Assembly (NCBI GenBank): GCA_025449435.1
Contig: JANWJO010000116.1
Coordinates: 1-9,216, forward strand
Source of the DNA: Chloroflexota bacterium
Lineage (GTDB): Bacteria; Chloroflexota; UBA4733
Reading direction: 5' to 3'
Length of the DNA: 9,216 nt
In this document: positions 1-5,807 of the stretch, in pieces
Position numbering within the stretch: position 1 is the stretch's first letter
Layout: each line of letters starts with the position of its first letter
The notes under the pieces: generated by a model
Database searches by the model: none
Seen by the model: the letters and a program-made list of their open reading frames with translations, nothing else
What the model was told of the DNA's origin: nothing
Position numbers and translations under genes: made by a program

Positions 1-191
1 GGCATATCGGGATACAGCGACTTGATACGCCCCTCCGCTAGCCAGTGATTGGCGAGGCCGTCGAGCACCTCCATGTATTCGGCGACCAGCGGCTCGATCA
101 CCGTCCTGATGTCGAGCACATCTTCGAGTACCAGGTAACCCTCATCGTAAAAGCGGTCCAAGTCAACCTTGGGGCCAGTGGCGATAGCCAT
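1..191 (-). CDS. Phytanoyl-CoA dioxygenase (PhyH) family protein, N-terminal part
   Basis: The 3' part of this gene lies beyond the left edge; 63 residues are visible, starting MAIATGPKVDLDRFYDEGYL. The segment FYDEGYLVLEDVLD, followed by an acidic helix (IEPLVAEYMEVLDGLANHW), is the usual opening of PhyH-type Fe(II)/2-oxoglutarate-dependent oxygenases, cytoplasmic enzymes that hydroxylate small molecules. The HxD...H metal triad would lie further downstream, so the catalytic residues cannot be checked. The start is the ATG at 191, preceded by a strong GAGAGGAG ribosome binding site about 10 nt upstream. The gene has its own leader, with a promoter candidate at 266-294 and a perfect inverted repeat at 232-250. 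Bacteria that carry PhyH proteins often have many paralogues, so the substrate cannot be inferred. Family assignment rests on the N-terminus alone. Confidence 0.72.
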   Translation of the reverse strand, partial: MAIATGPKVDLDRFYDEGYLVLEDVLDIRTVIEPLVAEYMEVLDGLANHWLAEGRIKSLYPDM

Positions 192-231
192 GTGGTGTGC
201 GCTCCTCTCTGTCGCGGACTTGCCCTGACGC

Positions 232-250
232 CCGGCACCATTGGTGCCGG
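232..250. repeat. Perfect inverted repeat in the PhyH gene leader
   Basis: CCGGCACCA and TGGTGCCGG form 9-bp arms around a single T. It lies about 40 nt upstream of the PhyH-like start codon and downstream of the promoter candidate at 266-294, so it would be in the transcribed leader. It is not followed by a T-run on either strand, which argues against an intrinsic terminator. An operator for a dimeric repressor or a leader hairpin are the two readings I can offer. Confidence 0.55.
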
Positions 251-265
251 TGCAACCTTCCCATC

Positions 266-294
266 ACTATATAGTGTGGCGCATCCACTGTCGT
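266..294 (-). promoter_or_regulatory. Sigma70-like promoter candidate for the PhyH-like gene
   Basis: On the minus strand ACGACA (294-289) matches four of six bases of TTGACA and TATAGT (271-266) matches five of six of TATAAT, with a 17-nt spacer. The -10 sits inside the perfect 12-bp palindrome CACTATATAGTG (265-276), which could itself be an operator. Predicted transcription would begin near 259, giving a leader of about 68 nt before the ATG at 191. The rest of the 218-nt gap between 192 and 409 shows no gene. Confidence 0.45.
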
Positions 295-409
295 ATGCCG
301 GTGAGCACATCGAGACTTCGCAGTTGCTTGATCGAACATTGCACTCCCCAGATGTAGGGTGCAGAAAATACTTTGGAGTAGCAACGGTTGTGGCGCGGTT
401 CTTCTCGCG

Positions 410-661
410 CTATCCCGCTGCCCGTTGCTCTCCTTCATAGGCTGCAAGCTGCTCCTGGCAATGCGCCAGTTGTGCCGTGAGCGATTGAATCTTGGCTGCC
501 GCCTGTGCCTGTTGCGCCGTTTTGAGCGCCTCGGTCAGCGTGTCGATTTCATTATGAATGTCGTATACCTGCTGGCCCACGATGGTGGCGTAGGGCAGGC
601 CAGCCTGTTGCGCCATGCGCTGCCAGCGGGTACGCACCCCTGAGGGAATGGTGTAGGCCAT
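410..661 (-). CDS. Small coiled-coil hypothetical protein (83 aa)
   Basis: I do not recognise a family. The protein begins MAYTIPSGVRTRWQRMAQQA and is basic near the N-terminus. From about residue 30 to 80 it is almost entirely helix-forming and rich in Gln, Ala and Glu, with hydrophobic residues spaced like a coiled coil (IHNEIDTLTEALKTAQQAQA, then IQSLTAQLAHCQEQLAAYEG). There is no signal peptide or membrane segment, so it is probably cytoplasmic and oligomeric. It follows the HNH-like lipoprotein gene by 12 nt. Its GGGGAG ribosome binding site (669-674) overlaps that gene's TAG stop and lies 7 nt from the ATG, which supports a real, co-transcribed gene. The single Cys lies in the coil. Function is unknown. 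Confidence 0.68.
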   Translation of the reverse strand: MAYTIPSGVRTRWQRMAQQAGLPYATIVGQQVYDIHNEIDTLTEALKTAQQAQAAAKIQSLTAQLAHCQEQLAAYEGEQRAAG

Positions 662-673
662 GCCACGACTCCC

Positions 674-1204
674 CTACCGGATCTGTAAGTACACCTTGTA
701 CCAATCGGTGCTGATGTCATTCTGTGCTTGCGCCAGCGAAATAGCGCCATTGCACACCTGGGCGTGCAAGTAGTTTTCGACTTTATCCTTTTCATGCGCG
801 CCCGGAACCGGCGCATACGGCTCCGGCCAGAGATTCTTGAGCGAATTGCTACCACCGAGCTCGAGCGAAATGAAATGGTCAACTTCATCTTTGCCCGAGA
901 TGTTTGGCACGCCGTAGCGCGAGTACACTTCGTCCTTTTCCGATTGGCTCACGTTGCGCACGGACGAAGAATACCCTTTGATGCACACCTGCTTGGCCGT
1001 GACGCCGGGGATAGCGTCGCCTGGTGTCAAGGATGGGTCGGGATACAAGCTGGCCGGGCCAACATGCTTAGCCACTGGAGCGGCGCCCGACGTATCGCCG
1101 GTGCTATCCGCACCGCGCACCGCGACGTCACAACCACTCAGTAGTAAGGTGGCTAAGCAACACGCCGCAATGAGCACCATCGTGCGCTTGGCGCACCGCA
1201 ACAT
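674..1204 (-). CDS. Lipoprotein with HNH-like nuclease domain
   Basis: The 176-residue product starts with a basic segment, then a hydrophobic stretch ending in the lipobox LLSGC, giving a lipidated Cys25 after cleavage by signal peptidase II. A low-complexity linker (about 30-55) leads to the folded region. Its core EVDHFISLELGGSNSLKNLW (residues 107-126) has the Asp-His pair, the ELGG turn and the two Asn residues typical of HNH-type beta-beta-alpha metal nuclease motifs. The tail, with KDKVENYLHAQVC and a closing AQNDISTDWY, matches a family seen in many environmental bacteria, often annotated only as hypothetical. Two cysteines (74 and 151) could form a disulfide outside the membrane. Inference: an exported, membrane-anchored nuclease-fold protein; activity is not shown. 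The ATG at 1204 has a GAGAG site 9 nt upstream. The downstream coiled-coil gene is in the same transcription unit. Confidence 0.75.
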   Translation of the reverse strand: MLRCAKRTMVLIAACCLATLLLSGCDVAVRGADSTGDTSGAAPVAKHVGPASLYPDPSLTPGDAIPGVTAKQVCIKGYSSSVRNVSQSEKDEVYSRYGVPNISGKDEVDHFISLELGGSNSLKNLWPEPYAPVPGAHEKDKVENYLHAQVCNGAISLAQAQNDISTDWYKVYLQIR

Positions 1205-1242
1205 TATCGACCACTCTCGTAGGCGAACCGGAAAGCGCGGTT

Positions 1243-1272
1243 AGCATACGCCGAGCGCCACACCAGCGTCAA
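1243..1272 (-). promoter_or_regulatory. Sigma70-like promoter candidate for the HNH-like lipoprotein gene
   Basis: On the minus strand TTGACG (1272-1267) matches five of six -35 bases and TATGCT (1248-1243) matches four of six -10 bases, with an 18-nt spacer. It lies in the 90-nt gap between the peroxiredoxin stop and the lipoprotein start, which would give a leader of about 30 nt. It suggests that the lipoprotein and coiled-coil genes form their own unit, separate from bcp. Confidence 0.45.
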
Positions 1273-1294
1273 ACTGGTTACTACCGCCCGCTTG

Positions 1295-1753
1295 CTAGTT
1301 CAGCGCAGCGATGATCTCGTCAGCGTGGCCCTCAGGGCGGACATTGGGAAACACATGGGAGATCGTACCCTGCTGGTCGATCACGAACGTGTTGCGCAGT
1401 ATGCCGTCGTAGGTGCGCCCGGCATATGTCTTGGGCCCCCACGAGCCATAAGCAAGTGCCGTGGCGTGGTCGGGGTCCGATGCCAGCGTAAACGGTAGGC
1501 TGTACTTCTCGGCGAACGTATCGTGCGAGTCAATGCTGTCCGGGCTGACGCCAATCAGCACGGCCCCTGACCGCTCGATGTCGGCCATCCTATCGCGGAA
1601 GCCGCAGGCTTCCTTGGTACAGCCTGTCGTGTCGTCTTTGGGGTAGAAGTACAGCACCACGCGCTTGCCGCGCAACTCGCCCAAGCGCACTCTGCCGCCG
1701 TGCACTTCGAGGTCAAAGTCTGGTGCTGCCTGGCCCGCTTCTGGAAGGCTCAC
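1295..1753 (-). CDS. bcp: Thioredoxin-dependent thiol peroxidase (peroxiredoxin Bcp)
   Basis: This 152-residue protein has the normal length of the Bcp/PrxQ class of peroxiredoxins, cytoplasmic enzymes that reduce hydrogen peroxide and organic hydroperoxides with electrons from thioredoxin. The active site reads YFYPKDDTTGCTKEACGFRD: peroxidatic Cys45 and resolving Cys50 are four residues apart, the defining atypical two-cysteine arrangement. The preceding Pro and Thr of the PxxxT/SxxC motif are in place. Further landmarks are GVSPDSIDSH (substrate-site region) and RNTFVIDQQGTI near the C-terminus. The start codon is GTG at 1753, chosen because AAAAGGAG lies 9 nt upstream and the reading begins MSLPEAGQAAPDF, typical for the family. 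It is preceded by a 93-nt gap after the HAD gene, so it may be read alone or by run-through. Confidence 0.95.
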   Translation of the reverse strand: MSLPEAGQAAPDFDLEVHGGRVRLGELRGKRVVLYFYPKDDTTGCTKEACGFRDRMADIERSGAVLIGVSPDSIDSHDTFAEKYSLPFTLASDPDHATALAYGSWGPKTYAGRTYDGILRNTFVIDQQGTISHVFPNVRPEGHADEIIAALN

Positions 1754-1846
1754 GTTGACGTTCTCCTTTTGATGCCCAGTGATGCCGGGTGCCTAACGCC
1801 GCTGCCAGTGTACCTGCTTGTGATCACGGACCCCCCCCGCCCCTCC

Positions 1847-2551
1847 CTAGCTTGCTGCGGGTGCCCTTTGGGCGCGGTGGGGGGTAGGGTTTTTATCTGC
1901 CCATTCGATAAGTTCCGCCACCGTGACGCTCGCCAGGGATGGTATGCGGCGGTTGGCGTGTTCGAGTGATAGGTGACTGGTCAGCTCGTTAGGCACAGCG
2001 ATGCAATACACGCCCGCTCGATTGGCCGCCAGCACGCCGTTGGGCGAGTCTTCCAGCACCAATGCTTCGTCCGGCTGCACGTGCAAGCCTTCCAGTGCCG
2101 AGAGGTACAGCCCCGGATCGGGCTTGACCCGGGCCACGTCTTCCGCACCCCGAATCAGGGCAAAATGGTGACGGAGGCCGAGCCTCACCGTGTGCTCCTC
2201 GACCCACGTGCGCGAAGAGCTTGACGCAATTGCCAGCGTCAGACCCAGCGCGCCCGCCTCGGCGATACGCTCGCGGACTCCCGGCATGGCCGGTGCGCTC
2301 GCCAGCAGGCTGTGGCTAAGCGAACGGTAGTGCTGTTCGGCTCCCTCACGATGGATGTCCTTGCCAGTCTGGCGTGCCAGTTCAGCCACGGGGTCAAAGG
2401 CGTCGGCGCTGGTGCCGATGCCGCGCGCCCACTCATCGATGGCAAGCGTGGCGCCATAGGAGGCGTAGACCGCACTCCAGGCCTGGAAAATGGGCAACTC
2501 GGTGTCGACCATGAGCCCATCGAAGTCAAAGATGAGCGCCCGAACAGCCAT
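1847..2551 (-). CDS. HAD-superfamily hydrolase, beta-phosphoglucomutase-like
   Basis: The protein (234 residues from the chosen start) is a HAD phosphatase or phosphomutase with an inserted helical cap. Motif I is DFDGLMVDTE, giving nucleophile Asp9 and acid/base Asp11. Motif II is the Ser run in LAIASSSSRT (about 110), motif III Lys is in RVKPDPGLYL (Lys143), and motif IV is LEDSPNGVLAANRAG (Glu167, Asp168), so all catalytic residues are intact. This layout is shared by beta-phosphoglucomutase and by small sugar-phosphate phosphatases, which sequence does not separate. I chose the ATG at 2551, where an AAGG lies about 8 nt upstream; an in-frame ATG at 2566 would add MKVSP but has no visible ribosome binding site. 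It follows the SIS gene by 39 nt, suggesting that both act on the same sugar phosphate. The C-terminal tail is rich in Pro, Ala and Arg. Confidence 0.88.
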   Translation of the reverse strand: MAVRALIFDFDGLMVDTELPIFQAWSAVYASYGATLAIDEWARGIGTSADAFDPVAELARQTGKDIHREGAEQHYRSLSHSLLASAPAMPGVRERIAEAGALGLTLAIASSSSRTWVEEHTVRLGLRHHFALIRGAEDVARVKPDPGLYLSALEGLHVQPDEALVLEDSPNGVLAANRAGVYCIAVPNELTSHLSLEHANRRIPSLASVTVAELIEWADKNPTPHRAQRAPAAS

Positions 2552-2590
2552 TGGCGATACCTTCATTCGTTGACCCGCGAGCCATGTCCC

Positions 2591-3664
2591 CTACAACGTC
2601 AACGCGTGGTACGCATCCGCGTAGGCAGCGTGCTCCAATCGGAAGCCATCGGGATCAGTCCCAATCTCCATCGCGAGCACCAGAGCGAATTGGGCCATCA
2701 GGGCCGACACGACGATGGGCGTCAGCACCTCGGGCAAGTCGGGCAGCGGCGTGTGGTAGGTGGGCTCTGCTGTGCCTGCCGCGCCGATAATCCAGGTGCG
2801 CATGCCAATGCTGCGCATTGCGGAGCCAAATTCCTGAGCCCGCGCGGCACTCGGCCCTGACGGCGCGACTAGCACTAACAAGTCGCCGGCTTCGAACCCC
2901 ACAAACGGTCCGTGAATGGCTTCTTCCAGCAGGAAGCCTTCTGCCGTGCGGTAGGCACCTTCCTTAACTTTCAGCGCGCCTTCCTTGGCCGTGGCGAAGT
3001 TGGGCCCGGAGCCGGCCACGAAGATGCGAGCGGTGGTCTGGGCAACGTCCCGAGCGATGGTGCTGACCAGCGCAGGGCTGTCTAGGGTCGCGTGCAGCGC
3101 CGCCGGCAACGCCGCCAGGCCGCGCTGGAGCGCTTGCTTCGCGTCCAGATGGTCCGGGCCAGCCAGTTCCACGGCCAGGAGCGCGAGTTGCACACTAGCG
3201 GCGGTAAGGCTCTTGGTGTGCATCGACGCCTGCTCTTGCTCGATGGCCGGCACGATCAGCGACGGCGCAGGCCCCTGGTAGCGAGTAGGGTTGCCGGTGA
3301 TCAGGATGGTAGGCAGGCTAGCGCCAATGGCACGTTCTAGCGCTGCCACGGTATAGCTCTTGTTGCCGCGATGGCTAATGGCGATAAGCCCATCGGTGGC
3401 TGCCAGTGGGCGTGGATAGGTGACGAACGTGGAGGCCGGCTCCGCCCACGCAGCGCGCCCAGCGAACCGCAGCAGGTGTTCGCCGAAGCAGCTCACGTGA
3501 TAACTCGAGCCGGTGCCGGTGACGATGATGCGCTGGCTGTTCCCAAGGATGTGCGCCATCTGGCTGGCCGCGGTCGCACCGCTGTCTATCAATTCAGCCG
3601 CGATGGCGGGGATGCGCGCGATCGCGGCGCGGCTATGAACTCCGGGCTCACCGTGTGCTGCCAT
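2591..3664 (-). CDS. Double-SIS sugar-phosphate isomerase-like protein (GlmS isomerase-domain relative)
   Basis: The 357-residue protein is built from two SIS domains (roughly 40-170 and 205-345), the fold that isomerises or deaminates phosphosugars. The first has the phosphate loop TGTGSSYH (49-56), then SHRGNKS (97-103) and HTKSLTA (149-155), which correspond to the CGTSY, SQSGET and STKAFT motifs of GlmS. The second has GSGPNFATAKEGALKVKEG (218-236) and EEAIHGP (247-253), keeping the Glu and His of the isomerase site. There is no glutaminase domain, and the C-terminus (FRLEHAAYADAYHALTL) lacks the lysine-bearing SVTVE tail of GlmS, so it is not glucosamine-6-phosphate synthase. AgaS-like, FrlB-like or other ketose/aldose amino-phosphate enzymes are possible. 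A GAAAGGG stretch lies about 12 nt upstream of the ATG. The HAD gene follows in the same unit. Confidence 0.85.
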   Translation of the reverse strand: MAAHGEPGVHSRAAIARIPAIAAELIDSGATAASQMAHILGNSQRIIVTGTGSSYHVSCFGEHLLRFAGRAAWAEPASTFVTYPRPLAATDGLIAISHRGNKSYTVAALERAIGASLPTILITGNPTRYQGPAPSLIVPAIEQEQASMHTKSLTAASVQLALLAVELAGPDHLDAKQALQRGLAALPAALHATLDSPALVSTIARDVAQTTARIFVAGSGPNFATAKEGALKVKEGAYRTAEGFLLEEAIHGPFVGFEAGDLLVLVAPSGPSAARAQEFGSAMRSIGMRTWIIGAAGTAEPTYHTPLPDLPEVLTPIVVSALMAQFALVLAMEIGTDPDGFRLEHAAYADAYHALTL

Positions 3665-3733
3665 GACCTACGGCCCTTTCATCAGGAGGGATTGCGGATG
3701 CTAACGAACAGCGTGCTCGCACCTGGTGTGCGC

Positions 3734-4318
3734 TTACGGTTTGCGGCCACCGTCGAGCTCATCCAGCAAGCGCTTGGTGAGCATCGCCGCCGCGGTGGTG
3801 GCGGCAACCTCTGCGGCGCGGATGAGCGCGCTGTTGAGCGCGTCCGGCTTGTGTTCGATGATGATCGTGCCGTCCGGACGGGCGCGAGGGTCGGTCTGCT
3901 CGATGATGGCGCGCAGCGAACGCGCTTGCTCGGCGACGCCTGCGGGCAAGCCGGGCAAGGTGCGGTCCAGAATGCCCTTGAGCGACAGTGTGTACTGGTT
4001 CGCCAGCGCGGCATCGCGGGCTGACGGGCGCACGCCGTAATACAGCCGGCGGATCAAGCGGTTGGGACCGCCTGCCAGGAGGAATCCTACACCCAGTGCG
4101 ATGCCGGCATACAGCAACGGCCGTTCCCGCACCTTGCCTTGCCAATTGAGCGCGTCGCGCACGAGCACTTCCATCTCGTCGAGCGTCTTGGTCATGCGCT
4201 CGCGCGTGGCCGTGATGTCGCGTTTGGCCTGTGCCACTTCCCGAGATGGCGTGCTGAGCACTTCTAACGCGCTCTCGCCGGTCGTGATGGTTGGCTGCCG
4301 GCGATCTCTCGTGCTCAT
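3734..4318 (-). CDS. DUF3618-like single-pass membrane protein
   Basis: From the chosen start MSTRDRRQPTITT the protein has 194 residues. Residues 26-50 (REVAQAKRDITATRERMTKT and on to LDEME) match the signature of DUF3618, a helical region found in cell-envelope proteins next to DUF1469/holin-X genes. One hydrophobic segment follows at about 67-85 (RPLLYAGIALGVGFLLAGGP), then a basic stretch and a long helical C-terminal region ending near TKRLLDELDGG. The ATG at 4318 is chosen over the upstream ATG at 4351 because it overlaps the stop codon of the preceding gene as ATGA (4315-4318), a standard translational coupling arrangement. The longer form would read MGPATGEASTA first and run into the neighbouring gene. 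The family role is unknown; by context it is part of a small membrane complex with the two upstream products. Confidence 0.78.
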   Translation of the reverse strand: MSTRDRRQPTITTGESALEVLSTPSREVAQAKRDITATRERMTKTLDEMEVLVRDALNWQGKVRERPLLYAGIALGVGFLLAGGPNRLIRRLYYGVRPSARDAALANQYTLSLKGILDRTLPGLPAGVAEQARSLRAIIEQTDPRARPDGTIIIEHKPDALNSALIRAAEVAATTAAAMLTKRLLDELDGGRKP

Positions 4319-4728
4319 GGCCGTACTCGCTTCACCTGTTGCTGGGCCCACGCGCGAGTGTCGTCCAGGCTCGCCAAAGTGTGTTCGGGCTTGGGCACCT
4401 GGATGCGCCGGAAGCCGATATAGGCGAGCACACCGAACACCACTGTGTACAGCAGCCAGGTGAGCAGTACACCCAGCCAGAAGTGGCCTGTCAAGATGGT
4501 GAACACGTCCATAATCTCCAGGAACACCAGGAGAAATAGCGCGAGCACGATCACCACCGCCGATACGATGAGCAGCGCGGCGATCTTGATGTCATGGATG
4601 ATCTTGGCTTGCAGTTCCTGCCGAGCCAGCGCTATTTCTTGCTGCACCAGCGAGCGGGCGTCGGTGATGAGCAGCTTGCCCAGGTTGACGATGGCGCGGA
4701 TGCCCGTGGGCGGCGTTGGGGCGCTCAT
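4315..4728 (-). CDS. Holin-X/DUF1469-like membrane protein
   Basis: The 137-residue product has an N-terminal amphipathic helical region (about 11-47, including DARSLVQQEIALARQELQAK), two membrane segments (about 48-70 and 83-106) and a short charged tail that includes SLDDTRAWAQQQ. This pattern, with the QEIALARQEL helix before a TM hairpin, is that of the holin superfamily III / DUF1469 proteins (PF07332). Despite the name these are mostly chromosomal and not shown to be lysis proteins; no phage gene is nearby. Its start codon overlaps the stop of the 35-residue gene upstream (ATGA, 4725-4728) and its own stop overlaps the DUF3618 start in the same way, so all three are likely made in a fixed ratio. 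Role in the envelope is unknown. Confidence 0.85.
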   Translation of the reverse strand: MSAPTPPTGIRAIVNLGKLLITDARSLVQQEIALARQELQAKIIHDIKIAALLIVSAVVIVLALFLLVFLEIMDVFTILTGHFWLGVLLTWLLYTVVFGVLAYIGFRRIQVPKPEHTLASLDDTRAWAQQQVKRVRP

Positions 4729-4832
4729 ACTATGCGGCCGAGCACGAAACCGGCGGCAAACGCTACCCCAAGGAGAATGGCTGGCCGCAGCAACAGCATG
4801 GCAAACGGGCGTTGTTGTGGTTGGGCTACCAT
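4725..4832 (-). CDS. 35-residue single-TM small protein
   Basis: A short gene runs from the ATG at 4832 to a TGA at 4725-4727 and encodes MVAQPQQRPFAMLLLRPAIL followed by a Gly/Ala-rich membrane segment ending GFVLGRIV. The hydrophobic stretch spans about residues 17-31 and has glycines at 22, 28 and 32, which suits helix packing. An in-frame TAG three codons upstream fixes this ATG as the start, and GGAG lies 10 nt before it. The stop overlaps the next gene's start as ATGA, the same junction type that links the following two genes. It resembles just the membrane-anchor end of DUF883/YtxH-type proteins that often accompany holin-X and DUF3618 proteins, but this likeness is by eye. It is too short for most gene callers. 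Confidence 0.68.
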   Translation of the reverse strand: MVAQPQQRPFAMLLLRPAILLGVAFAAGFVLGRIV

Positions 4833-4944
4833 TGATGGCTAGCTCCGTGTGCTGCCTGCCTCACCGCGACCTCACCCTTTACCCACCCAACACGCGCTTC
4901 CCCAGGCCATGCGTGAGCGAGCCCGGCTAGCCGTGGCGCCGCGC

Positions 4945-4957
4945 TGATACTGTATCA
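4945..4957. promoter_or_regulatory. Palindrome with extended -10 candidate upstream of the membrane triad
   Basis: TGATAC T GTATCA is a perfect 13-bp inverted repeat. Read on the minus strand it also gives TGATACAGT, an extended -10-like element (TGnTAnAnT), about 115 nt before the 35-residue gene, but no convincing -35 is present. It lies in the 173-nt gap between the cysteine hydrolase stop and the triad. It could be an operator or a promoter, or chance. The remainder of that gap shows no gene. Confidence 0.3.
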
Positions 4958-5005
4958 CCAGAGTGCCAGAATTCACGAGTACCGCTCAGCCTTTGGGCCG
5001 GTGAG

Positions 5006-5794
5006 TCACTCAGCCAGGAGCTGGCTGCACGCCTCGAGCAATTGGCTGCTGTGTACCGTTGGGCACCAATGCTGCTCGATATGGCTGACTACTAACTCGG
5101 TGCCGCGCTCGTGGGCCACGTAGGGCGGGTCTGCCGGACAATACATGGTGTCGGTGAGGTCGCGGATCAGCGCCACTTGGTAGCCCCAGCGAACCATCTG
5201 CTTAATAGCAAAGGTGCGGTTCAGGATGCACATATTGGTATGCACGCCAAGTATGAGTATGTGCCGGATGCCGTGCTGCTGGTACCAGTTGTGCAGCTCA
5301 CGACCGTTGTCGCTGACGAGGTCGCTGTCCTCGTCGATCGTGATGGCACGGTGCTGGCGCGTCCACCCCGACCCGATTGGAGCAGCGGTCACGTCGCAGC
5401 CGCCAGTTTTGGCGTCGATGGGCAGCGCCGGGTCGGCGTGCGGTACATCGACAGGAGCCGGAGCAGTGGTAGCCCCCAGTATTCGCAGCCGCGCCGGGTG
5501 ACCGGCATAAAAGGTCATCGTCTCGGATGGTGCGTGTACTACCTGGACACCCGTCTGCCTCAAAGCGGTGACCACCGTCTCCATCATCGGCAGGAGCAGG
5601 GCGAGTCGCCGCTCCGCCGCTGGGCACCAATGCCGGTCCCACACATCGCAGAGCACGGTAGCCGTTTCCGCGGGTCGCCAGCGTTCCGTCTGCTCGGTCG
5701 TGCGCCAGGTCACCTCGCCATGCTCGGTATTCACCAGGTGCTGGCTGCGCAAATGGATCGCTACATCGCTGGATTGGGCTGTGATAGCCGTCAC
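5006..5794 (-). CDS. Isochorismatase-like cysteine hydrolase
   Basis: The 262-residue protein has the isochorismatase/nicotinamidase fold: a first strand ending in the catalytic Asp50 (VLCDVWDRHW) and the nucleophile loop LGVHTNMCILNRTFAIKQMV with Cys189. The region after it (GYQVALIRDLTDTMY) is the usual next strand, ending in a subfamily-specific acidic turn. The Lys that normally completes the Asp-Lys-Cys triad is not evident: between Asp50 and Cys189 the only lysine is Lys129, in a loop, while the expected strand reads AITIDEDSDLVSDNG. It is about 50-80 residues longer than typical members, with an N-terminal extension and an insertion near 105-145. The start is GTG at 5794, with AAGGAG 9 nt upstream. 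It follows the enolase-superfamily gene by 13 nt, so the two are co-transcribed. Likely substrates are amides or N-carbamoyl compounds, unproven. Confidence 0.85.
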   Translation of the reverse strand: MTAITAQSSDVAIHLRSQHLVNTEHGEVTWRTTEQTERWRPAETATVLCDVWDRHWCPAAERRLALLLPMMETVVTALRQTGVQVVHAPSETMTFYAGHPARLRILGATTAPAPVDVPHADPALPIDAKTGGCDVTAAPIGSGWTRQHRAITIDEDSDLVSDNGRELHNWYQQHGIRHILILGVHTNMCILNRTFAIKQMVRWGYQVALIRDLTDTMYCPADPPYVAHERGTELVVSHIEQHWCPTVHSSQLLEACSQLLAE

Positions 5795-5807
5795 GTTTTA
5801 CAACTCC

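Noticed and set aside
45..440. Plus-strand open frame of 131 codons near the left edge
   Set aside because: It runs antisense to the PhyH-like gene and across its promoter, and its protein has no recognisable features.
1831..1846. C-rich tract beginning with eight consecutive C after the HAD gene
   Set aside because: It pairs only imperfectly with the nearby G-rich stretch at 1874-1890 and has no clear terminator form; it may simply be a homopolymer run prone to sequencing error.
3371..4024. Long plus-strand open frame with an ATG at 3698 behind AGGAGGG
   Set aside because: It lies wholly antisense to the SIS and DUF3618 genes, has an Arg/Gly-rich composition typical of shadow frames in GC-rich DNA, and no recognisable domain; the ribosome-binding-like stretch is probably chance.
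4315..4728. Reading the holin-X-like gene as evidence of a prophage
   Set aside because: No endolysin, structural, integrase or attachment-site signal is nearby, and this family is mostly chromosomal and linked to DUF3618 genes.
5011..5027. 7-bp hairpin CAGCCAG-GAG-CTGGCTG at the end of the cysteine hydrolase gene
   Set aside because: It lies inside the final codons and no T-run follows on the transcribed strand, so it is not a convincing intrinsic terminator.
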